Under the pieces are notes generated by a model, which saw only the letters and a program-made list of their open reading frames with translations, was not told where the DNA came from and searched no databases. Both the position numbers and the translations under genes were made by a program. Source: Corallococcus interemptor (lineage in GTDB: Bacteria; Myxococcota; Myxococcia; Myxococcales; Myxococcaceae). Taken from it: a stretch of DNA of 64,000 nucleotides. How positions within the stretch are numbered: position 1 is the first letter of the stretch; every line of letters starts with the position of its first letter. The stretch is from contig NZ_RAWM01000020.1 in the NCBI RefSeq assembly GCF_003668875.1, positions 28,228 to 92,227 on the forward strand. Reading direction: 5' to 3'. Below are positions 1 to 7,355 of the stretch, one piece after another.

Positions 1-3000
1 GCAGCCGCTGGCCGAAGGCCCGCAGGCGGTCGCGGGCCTTCAACACCTTCTCCTTCGGGATGGAGAACACCGCGCGCACGCGCTCCGGATCGCCGCACCA
101 GGCGCCGCCGTTGAGCACCACGTGGGTGTGCTCGTAGATGATCCGCGGCAGGTTCTCCGGCGTGAGCTTCACCCCGTCCACCGAGCGCCCCAGCCACGCC
201 GTCATCGGCGGCGCGAGGAACAGGCCGCCCGCCTCGGTGGCCTCCGCCCGGCCGTCGTCGGGCAGCGCCTCCGCGATGAGCGCCCGCTTCTCCGCGAGCT
301 CCCGCCGCATCCGCGCCAGGTAGTTCCTCAACGCCTTGTGCCGCGCGGGATAGAGCAGCTGGCCATCCGGCCCCCGCGCGTGGGCCGCGTACAGGTACGC
401 CGCCGCGCGAGCCGTCGGCGTGTGCAGCACACCCGGGGCGCTGTCCCGCAGCGCCGTCACCAGCGCCCGGTCCTTCGTGGCCAGCCAGCCCACGCGCAGG
501 CCTCCGGCCGCGAACTCCTTCGACAGGCCGCCCAGCAGCACCGTCCTCGCGCCGATTCCGGGCACCGCGCCCTCCAGCGTCACCGGGCTGTGCACCGTCT
601 CCGCCGTGGGGTTGGTGAGGTTCACCAGGCCGAAGATTTCGTCGGAGATCCACAGGCAGCGCTGCTCCACCACGAACGTCGCCAGCGCCATCAACTCCTC
701 GTGCGACAGGTAGTGCCCCGTGGGGTTCGCCGGCTGCGACAGCACCACCGCGTCCGGCGTCCCCCCCCGCGCGCGGCGCGACAGCAGCGTGCCCAGCGGG
801 CCGGACTCCACCTCGCACCCCGCCGCGAGGAACGTGGGCGCGAGCACGCCGTAACAAGGCGTCACCAGGAACACGCGCGGCCCCCGGCCCAGCCGCTGAC
901 GCAGCGCCACGCCCAGGTGGTGCATCAGCGGCCAGACGCCGGGCGCCACCACGACGTCCTCGGGGGCATAGCGGGCGCCTCGCGTCTCCAGCAGGAAGGC
1001 GGCCACCGCCTCCGACAGCCCCGTCTGCGCACCGTCCGAGCGCGGCGCGACGCCCGCCGCGATGAGCCCTTCAACGAGCGGTAGCGGCAGCGGGCCCTCG
1101 TTCTCGCCGTAGTCCAGGCGCACGAGCTCCGGGTCGTCCTCGCGGAAGAACTTCGGCGCGAACGCGGGCAGCTCCGCCAGCCGCGCGATGCGCTGCGAGC
1201 GCGGCAGCGGCACCTCCGGCACCCGGTGCGGCGAGGGCGGCTCCGGCTCCGCGAAGGCCATGCGGAAGGCCAGCAGCTCGGAGAAGGTGCGCTCGTAGAA
1301 CCACTCCGCCAGGACGCTGATGCGCGAGTACGTCACCTCCGCCGCCACCTCCAGGTCCACGCGCAGCGGCTCCGGCACGGGGAGCAGCAGCGTCAGCTCC
1401 AGGTCCGGCCACACCGCGTTCTTGATGAGGCCATACAGGATGACCAGGTTGGGCGCGTGCTGCGTCCGGGCCAGGAACTCGAACAGCGTGCGCGGCTCCA
1501 CCTCCCCGGTGATGTTGAAGAAGGCGCTCTCGTCCAGCACCACCCAGATGCCGCGCCGCGCGGCCTCCGCCACGATGTCGCGCAGGACGGCCAGGTTGGT
1601 GCGCTCGCCCGGCTCCACCGTCAGGAGCACGGCCTTCACGTCGAAGGCGCTCAGCAGGCGGCGGATCTCCCCCAGCGTGTTGTGCGTCACCGTGGCGCGC
1701 ACGCCCGCCTTGTCCAGCGCTCGCGCGTAGAGCGGATGCAGGCTGCGCGACACCAGCACCGCGTCCCCGGGGTCGCACGTGGCGAGCAGGAACGAATAGA
1801 CGGCCTGCTCCCGCTCCGGCGCGACGAACAGCGAGTCCTCCGACAACCTCAGGCCGAAGTGCCGGTCCAGGTAGCGGGCCACCAGCCTGCGGAAGGACGC
1901 GTCACCGGACTCGTGCGCGTAGGGCAGATACGGCGCCTGCGACAGCCGCTCCGCGAGCGCCGTGACGAAGCCCAGCTGCTCCGCGGACACCGCCCCCAGG
2001 TCCAGCTCCTCCTGGAGCGCGGCGACGCCCAGCGAGCGCAGCGCGGCGCGCAGGGCCAGCGTCTCCCGGGGCAGTGACAGGTGCGCCTCCCACACCGCCA
2101 CCTCGTGCCAGATGGGGTGGCCCGCCTGCAGCCAGCCCAACGCCGTCGCCGCGCGCAGGGGCTCCGGGCTGTGGGCCTCCATGAAGAACTCGAACTCGCG
2201 CCCGGTGCGCTGCTCCAGGGACACGAGCGGACGGATGTCCGTGTCCGCCGCCTGCATCACCCGCCGGGCCACGCGCACGCGGGTGGTGAAGCCCCGCCGC
2301 GTGAACATCCGCGCGATGATGGCGCGGCCCGGACGGCCCGCGAGGTTCAGGAGCAACCGGCCTCCCGGCAACAGCCGCTCCGGCGCCTCGTTGAGCAGCC
2401 GCGCGATGAGCCCCAGGCCGAAGTGATCCTCGTAGACGTTCTGCAACGACGTGTAGTTGGACAGGTCCAACAGCGCCTGCGCATCCGCCTGCGCCAGCTC
2501 CGCGGGCAGCTCGTCGCTGCGCAGCACCTGGGGAATGCACCCGACGATGAAATCCCACGCCGGCTTCTGCGGCTCGCCGAGCAGCAGGTCGCTCTCCCCA
2601 AAGGACAGCCGCGACACCAGCTGCTCGTCGCCGTTGAGCCACGCGTTGCAGAGCCCCACCGCCGGGGCCTGCGGGTTCAGATCCAACCCCCGGATGCGCT
2701 GAAGCCCCGTGAACTTCGCCAGCGCGATGCAGATCCACCCGGAGCCGGAGCCCACCTCCACCAGCTGCTTGCCGGCGTACTCGTCCAGGGGGACCTTCAA
2801 GAGGCCCTCCAGGAACGTGAAGGCCCACGCCTCGGGGGCGAAGATGGACGGCGGAATCAGCAACTCCAGCCGCTCCTGCGACGCGCCCACCGCCACCACC
2901 ACCGACGCCAGGCGCAGCGGCGCGCCCTCCGGCTTGTCGCGCGCCAGCTCCGCCAGTTCCCGCAGCTCCGCCAGCGCCTGGGCACGCTCCTCCGGCCGGG

Positions 3001-3067
3001 CCAGCGCCTCCGAAAGCGTACGCAACTGGACAAAGGCTTCACGGGCTGACGCGGGATAGGTGGCCAT
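1..3067 (-). CDS. Methionine S-methyltransferase, plant-type (methyltransferase plus PLP aminotransferase-like domain), 3' end cut by window
   Basis: Predicted to methylate L-methionine with S-adenosylmethionine to give S-methylmethionine. About 1022 residues are visible and the C-terminus runs off the left edge; plant enzymes of this type are nearly 1100 residues. Residues about 100-115 hold SAM motif I (VEVGSGSGWICIALAKF). Next come GCIPQVL (about 175) and a DHFGLGLIARLL / GGRLLLNLAGRPG block that I recall from plant MMTs. From about residue 390 the chain is a fold-type I aminotransferase-like domain, with LSKEF placing a candidate PLP lysine at about residue 850. The ATG at 3067 starts the conserved part. 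The gene diverges from the starch-binding protein at 3212. The two-domain order is what plants have; single-domain bacterial methionine methyltransferases lack the second half. Family assignment is firm; substrate is inferred by homology. Confidence 0.85.
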   Translation of the reverse strand, partial: MATYPASAREAFVQLRTLSEALARPEERAQALAELRELAELARDKPEGAPLRLASVVVAVGASQERLELLIPPSIFAPEAWAFTFLEGLLKVPLDEYAGKQLVEVGSGSGWICIALAKFTGLQRIRGLDLNPQAPAVGLCNAWLNGDEQLVSRLSFGESDLLLGEPQKPAWDFIVGCIPQVLRSDELPAELAQADAQALLDLSNYTSLQNVYEDHFGLGLIARLLNEAPERLLPGGRLLLNLAGRPGRAIIARMFTRRGFTTRVRVARRVMQAADTDIRPLVSLEQRTGREFEFFMEAHSPEPLRAATALGWLQAGHPIWHEVAVWEAHLSLPRETLALRAALRSLGVAALQEELDLGAVSAEQLGFVTALAERLSQAPYLPYAHESGDASFRRLVARYLDRHFGLRLSEDSLFVAPEREQAVYSFLLATCDPGDAVLVSRSLHPLYARALDKAGVRATVTHNTLGEIRRLLSAFDVKAVLLTVEPGERTNLAVLRDIVAEAARRGIWVVLDESAFFNITGEVEPRTLFEFLARTQHAPNLVILYGLIKNAVWPDLELTLLLPVPEPLRVDLEVAAEVTYSRISVLAEWFYERTFSELLAFRMAFAEPEPPSPHRVPEVPLPRSQRIARLAELPAFAPKFFREDDPELVRLDYGENEGPLPLPLVEGLIAAGVAPRSDGAQTGLSEAVAAFLLETRGARYAPEDVVVAPGVWPLMHHLGVALRQRLGRGPRVFLVTPCYGVLAPTFLAAGCEVESGPLGTLLSRRARGGTPDAVVLSQPANPTGHYLSHEELMALATFVVEQRCLWISDEIFGLVNLTNPTAETVHSPVTLEGAVPGIGARTVLLGGLSKEFAAGGLRVGWLATKDRALVTALRDSAPGVLHTPTARAAAYLYAAHARGPDGQLLYPARHKALRNYLARMRRELAEKRALIAEALPDDGRAEATEAGGLFLAPPMTAWLGRSVDGVKLTPENLPRIIYEHTHVVLNGGAWCGDPERVRAVFSIPKEKVLKARDRLRAFGQRL

Positions 3068-3211
3068 GGCGCGGCTGACTGTCCGGGCCCGCTCCCCCTC
3101 TGTCAACGACAGCCTTTGCGCGAATGCCTGACGCATCGCAGTACGGATTTACAGATTGCCATTCCGAGTTTACATGGGAAAGCCCGAGTCAAACACCCGT
3201 AAGCAGGCGCC

Positions 3212-4168
3212 ATGAAAAGACAGTCGCAACGGGCCTTGCTCGCGGTGTTCGCCGTCATGCTGTTACACGCGCCACCGGCAAAGGCTCAAATCGCCGCCGC
3301 GCACGTGTATCACAATCACATGCCCAACTTCTGGGCGTACTACGACCTGACCCAATACAACGCGACGCCAGTGGGCGGCCCCATCCGCTACGCGTATGAC
3401 GCGCAGGTCATCCAGATCAAGCAGTCGCCTCCGGCGAACTACACCTATTTCCTGCCGTCGGGCGCGCCCATGCCGCACGACGACCTGGTGACGTACTACT
3501 CGCACCACGCGAAGGTGGGCGCGGGGAAGTACCGGCTGGAGGGTGGCAAGTACATCGAGGACATCAACGGCCCGGTGACGGGCACGTATCCGTTCCTGCG
3601 CGTGGACACCACGGCGCCGTCCGTTCCCACGGGGCTCGCGGCGACGCGCACGGACCGCTCCGTGACGCTCACGTGGACCGCGTCCACGGACAACGTCGGC
3701 GTGACGGGCTACCAGGTGTTCCGCAATGGCACACAGGTGGGCACGCCCACGTCCACGAGCTACACGGACAGCGGGCTGTCCTCCAACACGGCCTATAGCT
3801 ACACGGTCAAGGCACGCGACGCGGCGGGCAACACGTCCGCGGCCAGCAGCGCGCTCTCCGTCACCACGTCCACCAGCGGGGCGACGGTCACGTTCAACGT
3901 CACGGCGAGCACCGTGGTGGGACAGAACGTGTACGTGGTGGGCAGCGTCGCCGCGCTGGGGAGCTGGAGCCCGGCCAACGCCATCCTGCTGTCCGCGGCC
4001 AACTACCCCACTTGGAGCGCGGCCGTCGGACTGCCGGGCTCCACGGCGGTGGAGTACAAGTTCATCAAGAAGGACGCCGCCAACAACGTCACCTGGGAGA
4101 GCGGCGCCAACCGCACCCTGACGACGCCGGCCACGGGCACCTCCACCGTGAACGACACGTGGCGCTGA
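3212..4168 (+). CDS. Secreted FN3-CBM20 protein with an N-terminal GH57-like remnant
   Basis: A 318-residue exported protein. Residues 1-25 are a Sec signal peptide ending at AKA. Residues about 27-105 (HVYHNHMPNFWAYYD, PSGAPMPHDDLVTYYSHHAK) resemble the start of the catalytic domain of large GH57-like amylases of myxobacteria. They stop abruptly and join a short linker, a fibronectin type III domain (about 135-225) and a starch-binding CBM20 domain (about 228-318). GH57 catalytic domains are several hundred residues long, so the core and its nucleophile are absent. It probably binds alpha-glucan without cutting it, or is the product of an in-frame internal deletion. The FN3 and CBM20 calls are good; the GH57 origin of the N-terminus rests on remembered similarity. 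Confidence 0.75.
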   Translation: MKRQSQRALLAVFAVMLLHAPPAKAQIAAAHVYHNHMPNFWAYYDLTQYNATPVGGPIRYAYDAQVIQIKQSPPANYTYFLPSGAPMPHDDLVTYYSHHAKVGAGKYRLEGGKYIEDINGPVTGTYPFLRVDTTAPSVPTGLAATRTDRSVTLTWTASTDNVGVTGYQVFRNGTQVGTPTSTSYTDSGLSSNTAYSYTVKARDAAGNTSAASSALSVTTSTSGATVTFNVTASTVVGQNVYVVGSVAALGSWSPANAILLSAANYPTWSAAVGLPGSTAVEYKFIKKDAANNVTWESGANRTLTTPATGTSTVNDTWR

Positions 4169-4186
4169 GCCGTTGAAGCGGACTCG

Positions 4187-4213
4187 CGGCGGGCCTGGAA
4201 ACCGGGCCCGCCG
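4187..4213. terminator. Hairpin between convergent genes
   Basis: A 9-bp perfect stem (CGGCGGGCC with GGCCCGCCG) and a 9-nt loop lie between the stop of the CBM20 protein and the stop of the HxlR gene on the other strand. There is no T tract, so intrinsic termination is uncertain. Confidence 0.35.
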
Positions 4214-4215
4214 TC

Positions 4216-4611
4216 TCAGTCCGAGTCGCGAGCGGCGGCCACCGCCTCGCGGTCGTAGGCTTCCTGGTGCTTCTGGATCGCGTCGATGTGCGCGAGGGTC
4301 CAGTCGTACAACACCGCGAACGGCTCCTGGAGCGACCTGCCCAGCGGGGTGAGCGCATATTCGACGCCCGGCGGCGAACCGCCGAGGACGCGGCGGCGGA
4401 CCATCCCGTTGCGTTCGAGCTTTCGCAGCGTCTGCGTCAGCACGCGCTGGGTGATTCCCTCGAGCTGTCGCTTGATGGCGTTGAACCGCCTCGGCGCGGG
4501 CACGAGCACGGCAAGGACCATCATCGACCACTTGTCGCCAATCTGGTCGAGGATTGGCCGGGTGGGGCAGTCGGCTCGGTAGATGCGTTCGTCTTCAGTA
4601 TCGCGCGGCAT
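4216..4611 (-). CDS. HxlR-family transcriptional regulator
   Basis: A 131-residue winged-helix regulator. The pattern CPTRPILDQIGDKWSMMVL near the N-terminus, then RRFNAIKRQLEGITQRVLTQ (recognition helix region) and LRKLERNGMVRRRV (wing), is typical of HxlR proteins, including the N-terminal cysteine used by redox- or electrophile-sensing members. It is divergent from the SDR oxidoreductase at 4696, the usual arrangement when such a regulator represses its neighbour. Its own start codon sits beside an ATACCT/AGGTA sequence repeated in the intergenic space, so autoregulation is likely. The inducing signal cannot be read from the sequence. Confidence 0.85.
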   Translation of the reverse strand: MPRDTEDERIYRADCPTRPILDQIGDKWSMMVLAVLVPAPRRFNAIKRQLEGITQRVLTQTLRKLERNGMVRRRVLGGSPPGVEYALTPLGRSLQEPFAVLYDWTLAHIDAIQKHQEAYDREAVAAARDSD

Positions 4612-4643
4612 ACCTGGGATGCTGAAGGTACGCTCTTGAACCT

Positions 4644-4662
4644 AGGTATGCAACGGATACCT
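4644..4662. promoter_or_regulatory. Candidate HxlR operator
   Basis: An inverted repeat AGGTAT-N7-ATACCT lies between the divergent HxlR and SDR genes. Related half-sites ATACCT (about 4610) and AAGGTA (4625-4630) form a second, imperfect copy closer to the regulator start. The spacing and location suit a dimeric winged-helix repressor controlling both directions. Confidence 0.5.
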
Positions 4663-4695
4663 TGAACGCGCCATCCTTGAAGGAGAGGAATCCAG

Positions 4696-5436
4696 ATGAC
4701 GCGTTTCAAAGACAAAGTCGTGGTCGTCACCGGCGGAAGTGACGGCATCGGGCTCGTGACCGCCAGGGCCTTCGCCGCGGAGGGGGCCAGGGTCTACGTC
4801 ACCGGGCGAAGGCAGGAGCGGCTCGACGAGGCAGTCACCGAGATCGGGGGTGCCACCGTTGGCATCCAGGGGGACGTTGGAAACCTCTCCGACCTCGACC
4901 GGCTCTACGAGCGCATCCAGCGCGAACACGGCAGGGTCGATGTCGTTTTCGCCAATGCGGGAATCTCCGAGACCCGGGCGCTCGGTGAGATTGACGAGGA
5001 GCACTTCGATCGCGTGTTCAGCGCGAACGTGAAGGGCATGATCTTCACCGTGCAGAAGGCGCTGCCGCTCATGACCGACGGAGGGACGGTCATCCTCGCC
5101 GGGTCGGCCAGTGGCAGCAGAGGCTTCCCTGCCCTGTCGGTCTACAACGCGACCAAGGCCGCGATCCGCTCCCTCGCGCGAACCTGGACGACCGACCTGA
5201 AGAGCCGGGGCATCCGCGTCAACGTGGTCTCACCGGGGGTCATTGAGACGCCCGCGATGCAGACGTACCTCCAGCGCAACGCGGGGATGGAGGACGTGCT
5301 GAAACAGCTGACACCGCTCGGGCGGCTCGGCCAGCCGGAGGAGGTCGCGAGCGCGGTGCTGTTCCTGGCGTCGAACGAGAGCCGCTTCGTCGCGGGCGTC
5401 GAGCTCTTCGTGGATGGCGGGGTCATGGCGGTCTGA
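4696..5436 (+). CDS. Short-chain dehydrogenase/reductase (SDR)
   Basis: A 246-residue classical SDR, normal length. The NAD(P)-binding glycine motif TGGSDGIG is at residues 12-19, NAG follows near 90, and the catalytic YNATK sits at about 150-154 after the active-site serine region (GSASGS). The C-terminal FVDGGVMAV ending is typical. A ribosome-binding site (AAGGAGAGGA) precedes the ATG. As the divergent partner of an HxlR regulator it is probably the induced target, reducing or oxidising a small carbonyl or alcohol; the actual substrate is unknown. Confidence 0.9.
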   Translation: MTRFKDKVVVVTGGSDGIGLVTARAFAAEGARVYVTGRRQERLDEAVTEIGGATVGIQGDVGNLSDLDRLYERIQREHGRVDVVFANAGISETRALGEIDEEHFDRVFSANVKGMIFTVQKALPLMTDGGTVILAGSASGSRGFPALSVYNATKAAIRSLARTWTTDLKSRGIRVNVVSPGVIETPAMQTYLQRNAGMEDVLKQLTPLGRLGQPEEVASAVLFLASNESRFVAGVELFVDGGVMAV

Positions 5437-5453
5437 CACAGGGATATTCCACG

Positions 5454-5975
5454 GTGCCCATCATCGGGACGGGAGTTCTTCCGGAGCCTCCGTGCGGGCT
5501 CGACGCGGCATCGCGGTTTCCTCCCTTCCGCGCGGAGGACTGGTCCTGGGCGGAAGCCGGTGCCCTCCCGGAGCGCAGTGGCGGAGTGATGCCGCTGCGC
5601 GCACCCTCACCCGAGGACGATGGCCGGGTGAAGGCCTGGCGCAAACACGCCCGGGACGGGACGCTTCCGCCGGTCCTGCTGATTTACTTCGCCCTGGTCG
5701 AGCGCTGGCTGGTGGTGGAGGACCTGTCCACGCTGTACCGCCAGGACGGCGCCATGAAGGCGGCGGAGCTGCGCCTGCGTGCGAAGCCCGGTGAGGTCGA
5801 AGCGGTCAATCGCAGCCTCCTGCGTGACCATGAACAGGTTCACCGGCTCGCGGTCACGCGTGCGTTCCCCCTGCGAGGCGGCGCCGCGGCCTGGAAGGCG
5901 GAGGTCACTGCCTGGCGGAAGGGGTCGGGCGTCACGGTCCAGTCAGATGACTGGGCGTTCTTCGTCGGCGGGTGA
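5454..5975 (+). CDS. Hypothetical protein, first gene of a small four-gene run
   Basis: A 173-residue protein I do not recognise. It begins 17 bp after the SDR stop with a GTG that lacks a clear ribosome-binding site. An ATG at 5589 (MPLRAPSPEDDG) is an alternative start giving 128 residues. Codon use is coding-like through the C-terminal two thirds, which is mixed alpha/beta with no signal peptide (LIYFALVERWLVVEDLSTLY, TVQSDDWAFFVGG). Its TGA abuts the ATG of the next gene, which suggests translational coupling. Position before a small protein, a Cys-rich protein and a DUSAM protein hints at one functional unit, possibly interbacterial toxin and partner proteins, but that is a guess. Confidence 0.6.
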   Translation: MPIIGTGVLPEPPCGLDAASRFPPFRAEDWSWAEAGALPERSGGVMPLRAPSPEDDGRVKAWRKHARDGTLPPVLLIYFALVERWLVVEDLSTLYRQDGAMKAAELRLRAKPGEVEAVNRSLLRDHEQVHRLAVTRAFPLRGGAAAWKAEVTAWRKGSGVTVQSDDWAFFVGG

Positions 5976-6416
5976 ATGAGCCAGACACGAATGCCGGAGC
6001 AGGTCATGCAGGCCCTGTTGGACCTGCTGGCGGAGGAACCCGAGTACCGCGTGGGGCAGGCGCTCGCCATCGCCGCTGCCCGGAGGACGGGCTACTCGGA
6101 TCCCTTTGGAGGGCAGCCTGACACCCACTTCCTGGCCCGCCATCATGGCAGCCCCATGCGCCGCCCTCTTGATGAGTTGCGCGACCGCGACGTGCATCGA
6201 CAGCGAGACATGCTGCGTAGAGGCCCACCCGGGCAACCCTGCCGCGTGCGGCCTCACGGATGCCGAAGCAGCCGCCATCCTGGGAGCCACCGCAAGCGGT
6301 GCTGCTGCTGGCGCCGCATTGTCCGAACTGGACGATCCCGACAAGGGATGGCGGGAGCACTGCATCAAGACCTACGTGCAGTGCAAGGACTCGAAGAAGC
6401 CCTACTGGGTAGGTGA
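5976..6416 (+). CDS. Small hypothetical protein; C-terminal two thirds probably readthrough
   Basis: Begins directly at the stop of the preceding gene. The first 45 residues or so (RMPEQVMQALLDLLAEEPEY, RVGQALAIAAARRTGYSDPF) look like a real, compact helical protein. After DPF at about 6105 the frame continues with Arg/His-rich sequence of no coding character, overlapping the next gene (from 6106) in a different frame. The simplest reading is a 45-60 residue gene that lost its natural stop by a small deletion or frameshift where the two genes meet. A sequencing indel would give the same picture. Confidence 0.4.
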   Translation: MSQTRMPEQVMQALLDLLAEEPEYRVGQALAIAAARRTGYSDPFGGQPDTHFLARHHGSPMRRPLDELRDRDVHRQRDMLRRGPPGQPCRVRPHGCRSSRHPGSHRKRCCCWRRIVRTGRSRQGMAGALHQDLRAVQGLEEALLGR

Positions 6417-6531
6417 CTGCTACGCCTGCTTGAGGAACTGTGAGGGCCAGCGTCAGTGGCCATTCGCGCAGTGCCACCCGCGACTCCGCCAGCACGGAGG
6501 CACACATGCCCGACCCCAAGGCCTGGGATGA
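6106..6531 (+). CDS. Cysteine-rich probable lipoprotein, unknown function
   Basis: About 141 residues from a TTG at 6106; an internal ATG at 6145 would leave only 12 residues before the lipobox-like LLMSC. Neither start gives a normal positively charged signal peptide, so the 5' end may be damaged along with the preceding gene. The body has regularly placed cysteines (CIDSETCCVEAHPGNPAACG, then CIKTYVQCKD, CYACLRNCEGQ and FAQCHP) and a short glycine/alanine hydrophobic segment (AAAILGATASGAAAGAA). Cys-rich proteins of this pattern recur in myxobacterial genomes, but I cannot name the family with confidence. It overlaps the following DUSAM gene by 26 nt. Confidence 0.6.
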   Translation: MEGSLTPTSWPAIMAAPCAALLMSCATATCIDSETCCVEAHPGNPAACGLTDAEAAAILGATASGAAAGAALSELDDPDKGWREHCIKTYVQCKDSKKPYWVGDCYACLRNCEGQRQWPFAQCHPRLRQHGGTHARPQGLG

Positions 6532-6883
6532 AATCTGGGAGCTGAACCGAAGCGTGTCGGAGCTGGGCCAGCCCCTCACACTGACCGCGAGCGTGTGCGC
6601 CCTGCTCCGAAGCACCGCTTCTGACGTTGCCATCCCCTCCGAAGAAGCAGAAAGGGCCCTTCAGGCTGAAGCGAGTGCAGCCGCGCTCCTGGCGCAAATC
6701 GCGCAACGTATCCGCGAGGGCTCCCGTCGCCTCTCCCGCGCTCTCAACACCTCCTACCAGCGTCAGCAGGCCGGAGACACCGAGGGCGCACGCCAGCCCA
6801 TGCTGGACGTCCTCGCCGTCGAAGTCGTGCCGCACTACCGGGACATCGCCCAGACTCAACTCGATGCCCTGGACGAGGACTGA
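6506..6883 (+). CDS. DUSAM domain protein
   Basis: A 125-residue helical protein from the ATG at 6506 (MPDPKAWDEIWELNRSV). The body (SELGQPLTLTASVCALLRST, then IREGSRRLSRALN, then LAVEVVPHYRDIAQTQLDAL) fits the DUSAM (DUF2379) family, which is expanded in Myxococcales and has no assigned function. An upstream in-frame ATG (6440) would add 22 residues of non-coding character and was rejected. No signal peptide or membrane segment. Overlap with the preceding Cys-rich gene supports co-expression. Confidence 0.7.
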   Translation: MPDPKAWDEIWELNRSVSELGQPLTLTASVCALLRSTASDVAIPSEEAERALQAEASAAALLAQIAQRIREGSRRLSRALNTSYQRQQAGDTEGARQPMLDVLAVEVVPHYRDIAQTQLDALDED

Positions 6884-6901
6884 TGCGCACGTGCCGGAAG
6901 C

Positions 6902-7354
6902 TCAGCCCTGTGGCGCTGCCGGCGTCAGCAGCAGGTCCGACAGGCCGGGCTTGGAGCGGCGCAGCAGGTCCTCCAGCGAGTACTTGTCCAACGTGGCGAG
7001 GAACGCGTCGCGCGCCTCCGCCAGGACTCCCTTGAGGCCGCACGCCGGCGCGATGGGGCAGGTGTTGTGCTCCCGGTCGAAGCACTCCACCAGGTGGAAG
7101 TCCGGCTCGGCCGCGCGCACCACCTTGCCCAGCCGGATGTCTTTCGGCGCCTTCGCCAGCAGCACGCCCCCCGCCCGCCCGGGCCTCACCTCCACGTTGC
7201 CCTCCTGCGCCAGCGTCTGCACCACGCGCACCAGGTGGTGCTTGGAGATGCCGTAGGCGTCCGCCATCTCCTGCGTGGAGGACGGGCGCCCCGGCCGCGC
7301 CGCCAGGTACATCAGGACGCGCAGCGAGTAGTCGGCGTGAAGGGTCAGGTGCAA
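6902..7354 (-). CDS. nsrR: NsrR-type Rrf2 regulator (nitric oxide sensor)
   Basis: A 150-residue Rrf2-family repressor. An N-terminal winged helix (LHADYSLRVLMYLAARP, ISKHHLVRVVQTLA) is followed by three cysteines in CFDREHNTCPIAPACGLK, the Fe-S ligand set of NsrR. Nitrosylation of that cluster by NO releases DNA in known members. The TTG at 7354 was chosen because it starts at the domain edge, has CGGAG upstream and leaves a 1-bp gap to the reductase stop; the frame stays open upstream to a weaker candidate at 7408. It is last in an operon with a reductase and a truncated globin, and a palindrome matching known NsrR sites precedes that operon, so it probably represses its own transcription unit. 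Confidence 0.88.
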   Translation of the reverse strand: MHLTLHADYSLRVLMYLAARPGRPSSTQEMADAYGISKHHLVRVVQTLAQEGNVEVRPGRAGGVLLAKAPKDIRLGKVVRAAEPDFHLVECFDREHNTCPIAPACGLKGVLAEARDAFLATLDKYSLEDLLRRSKPGLSDLLLTPAAPQG

Positions 7355-7355
7355 G

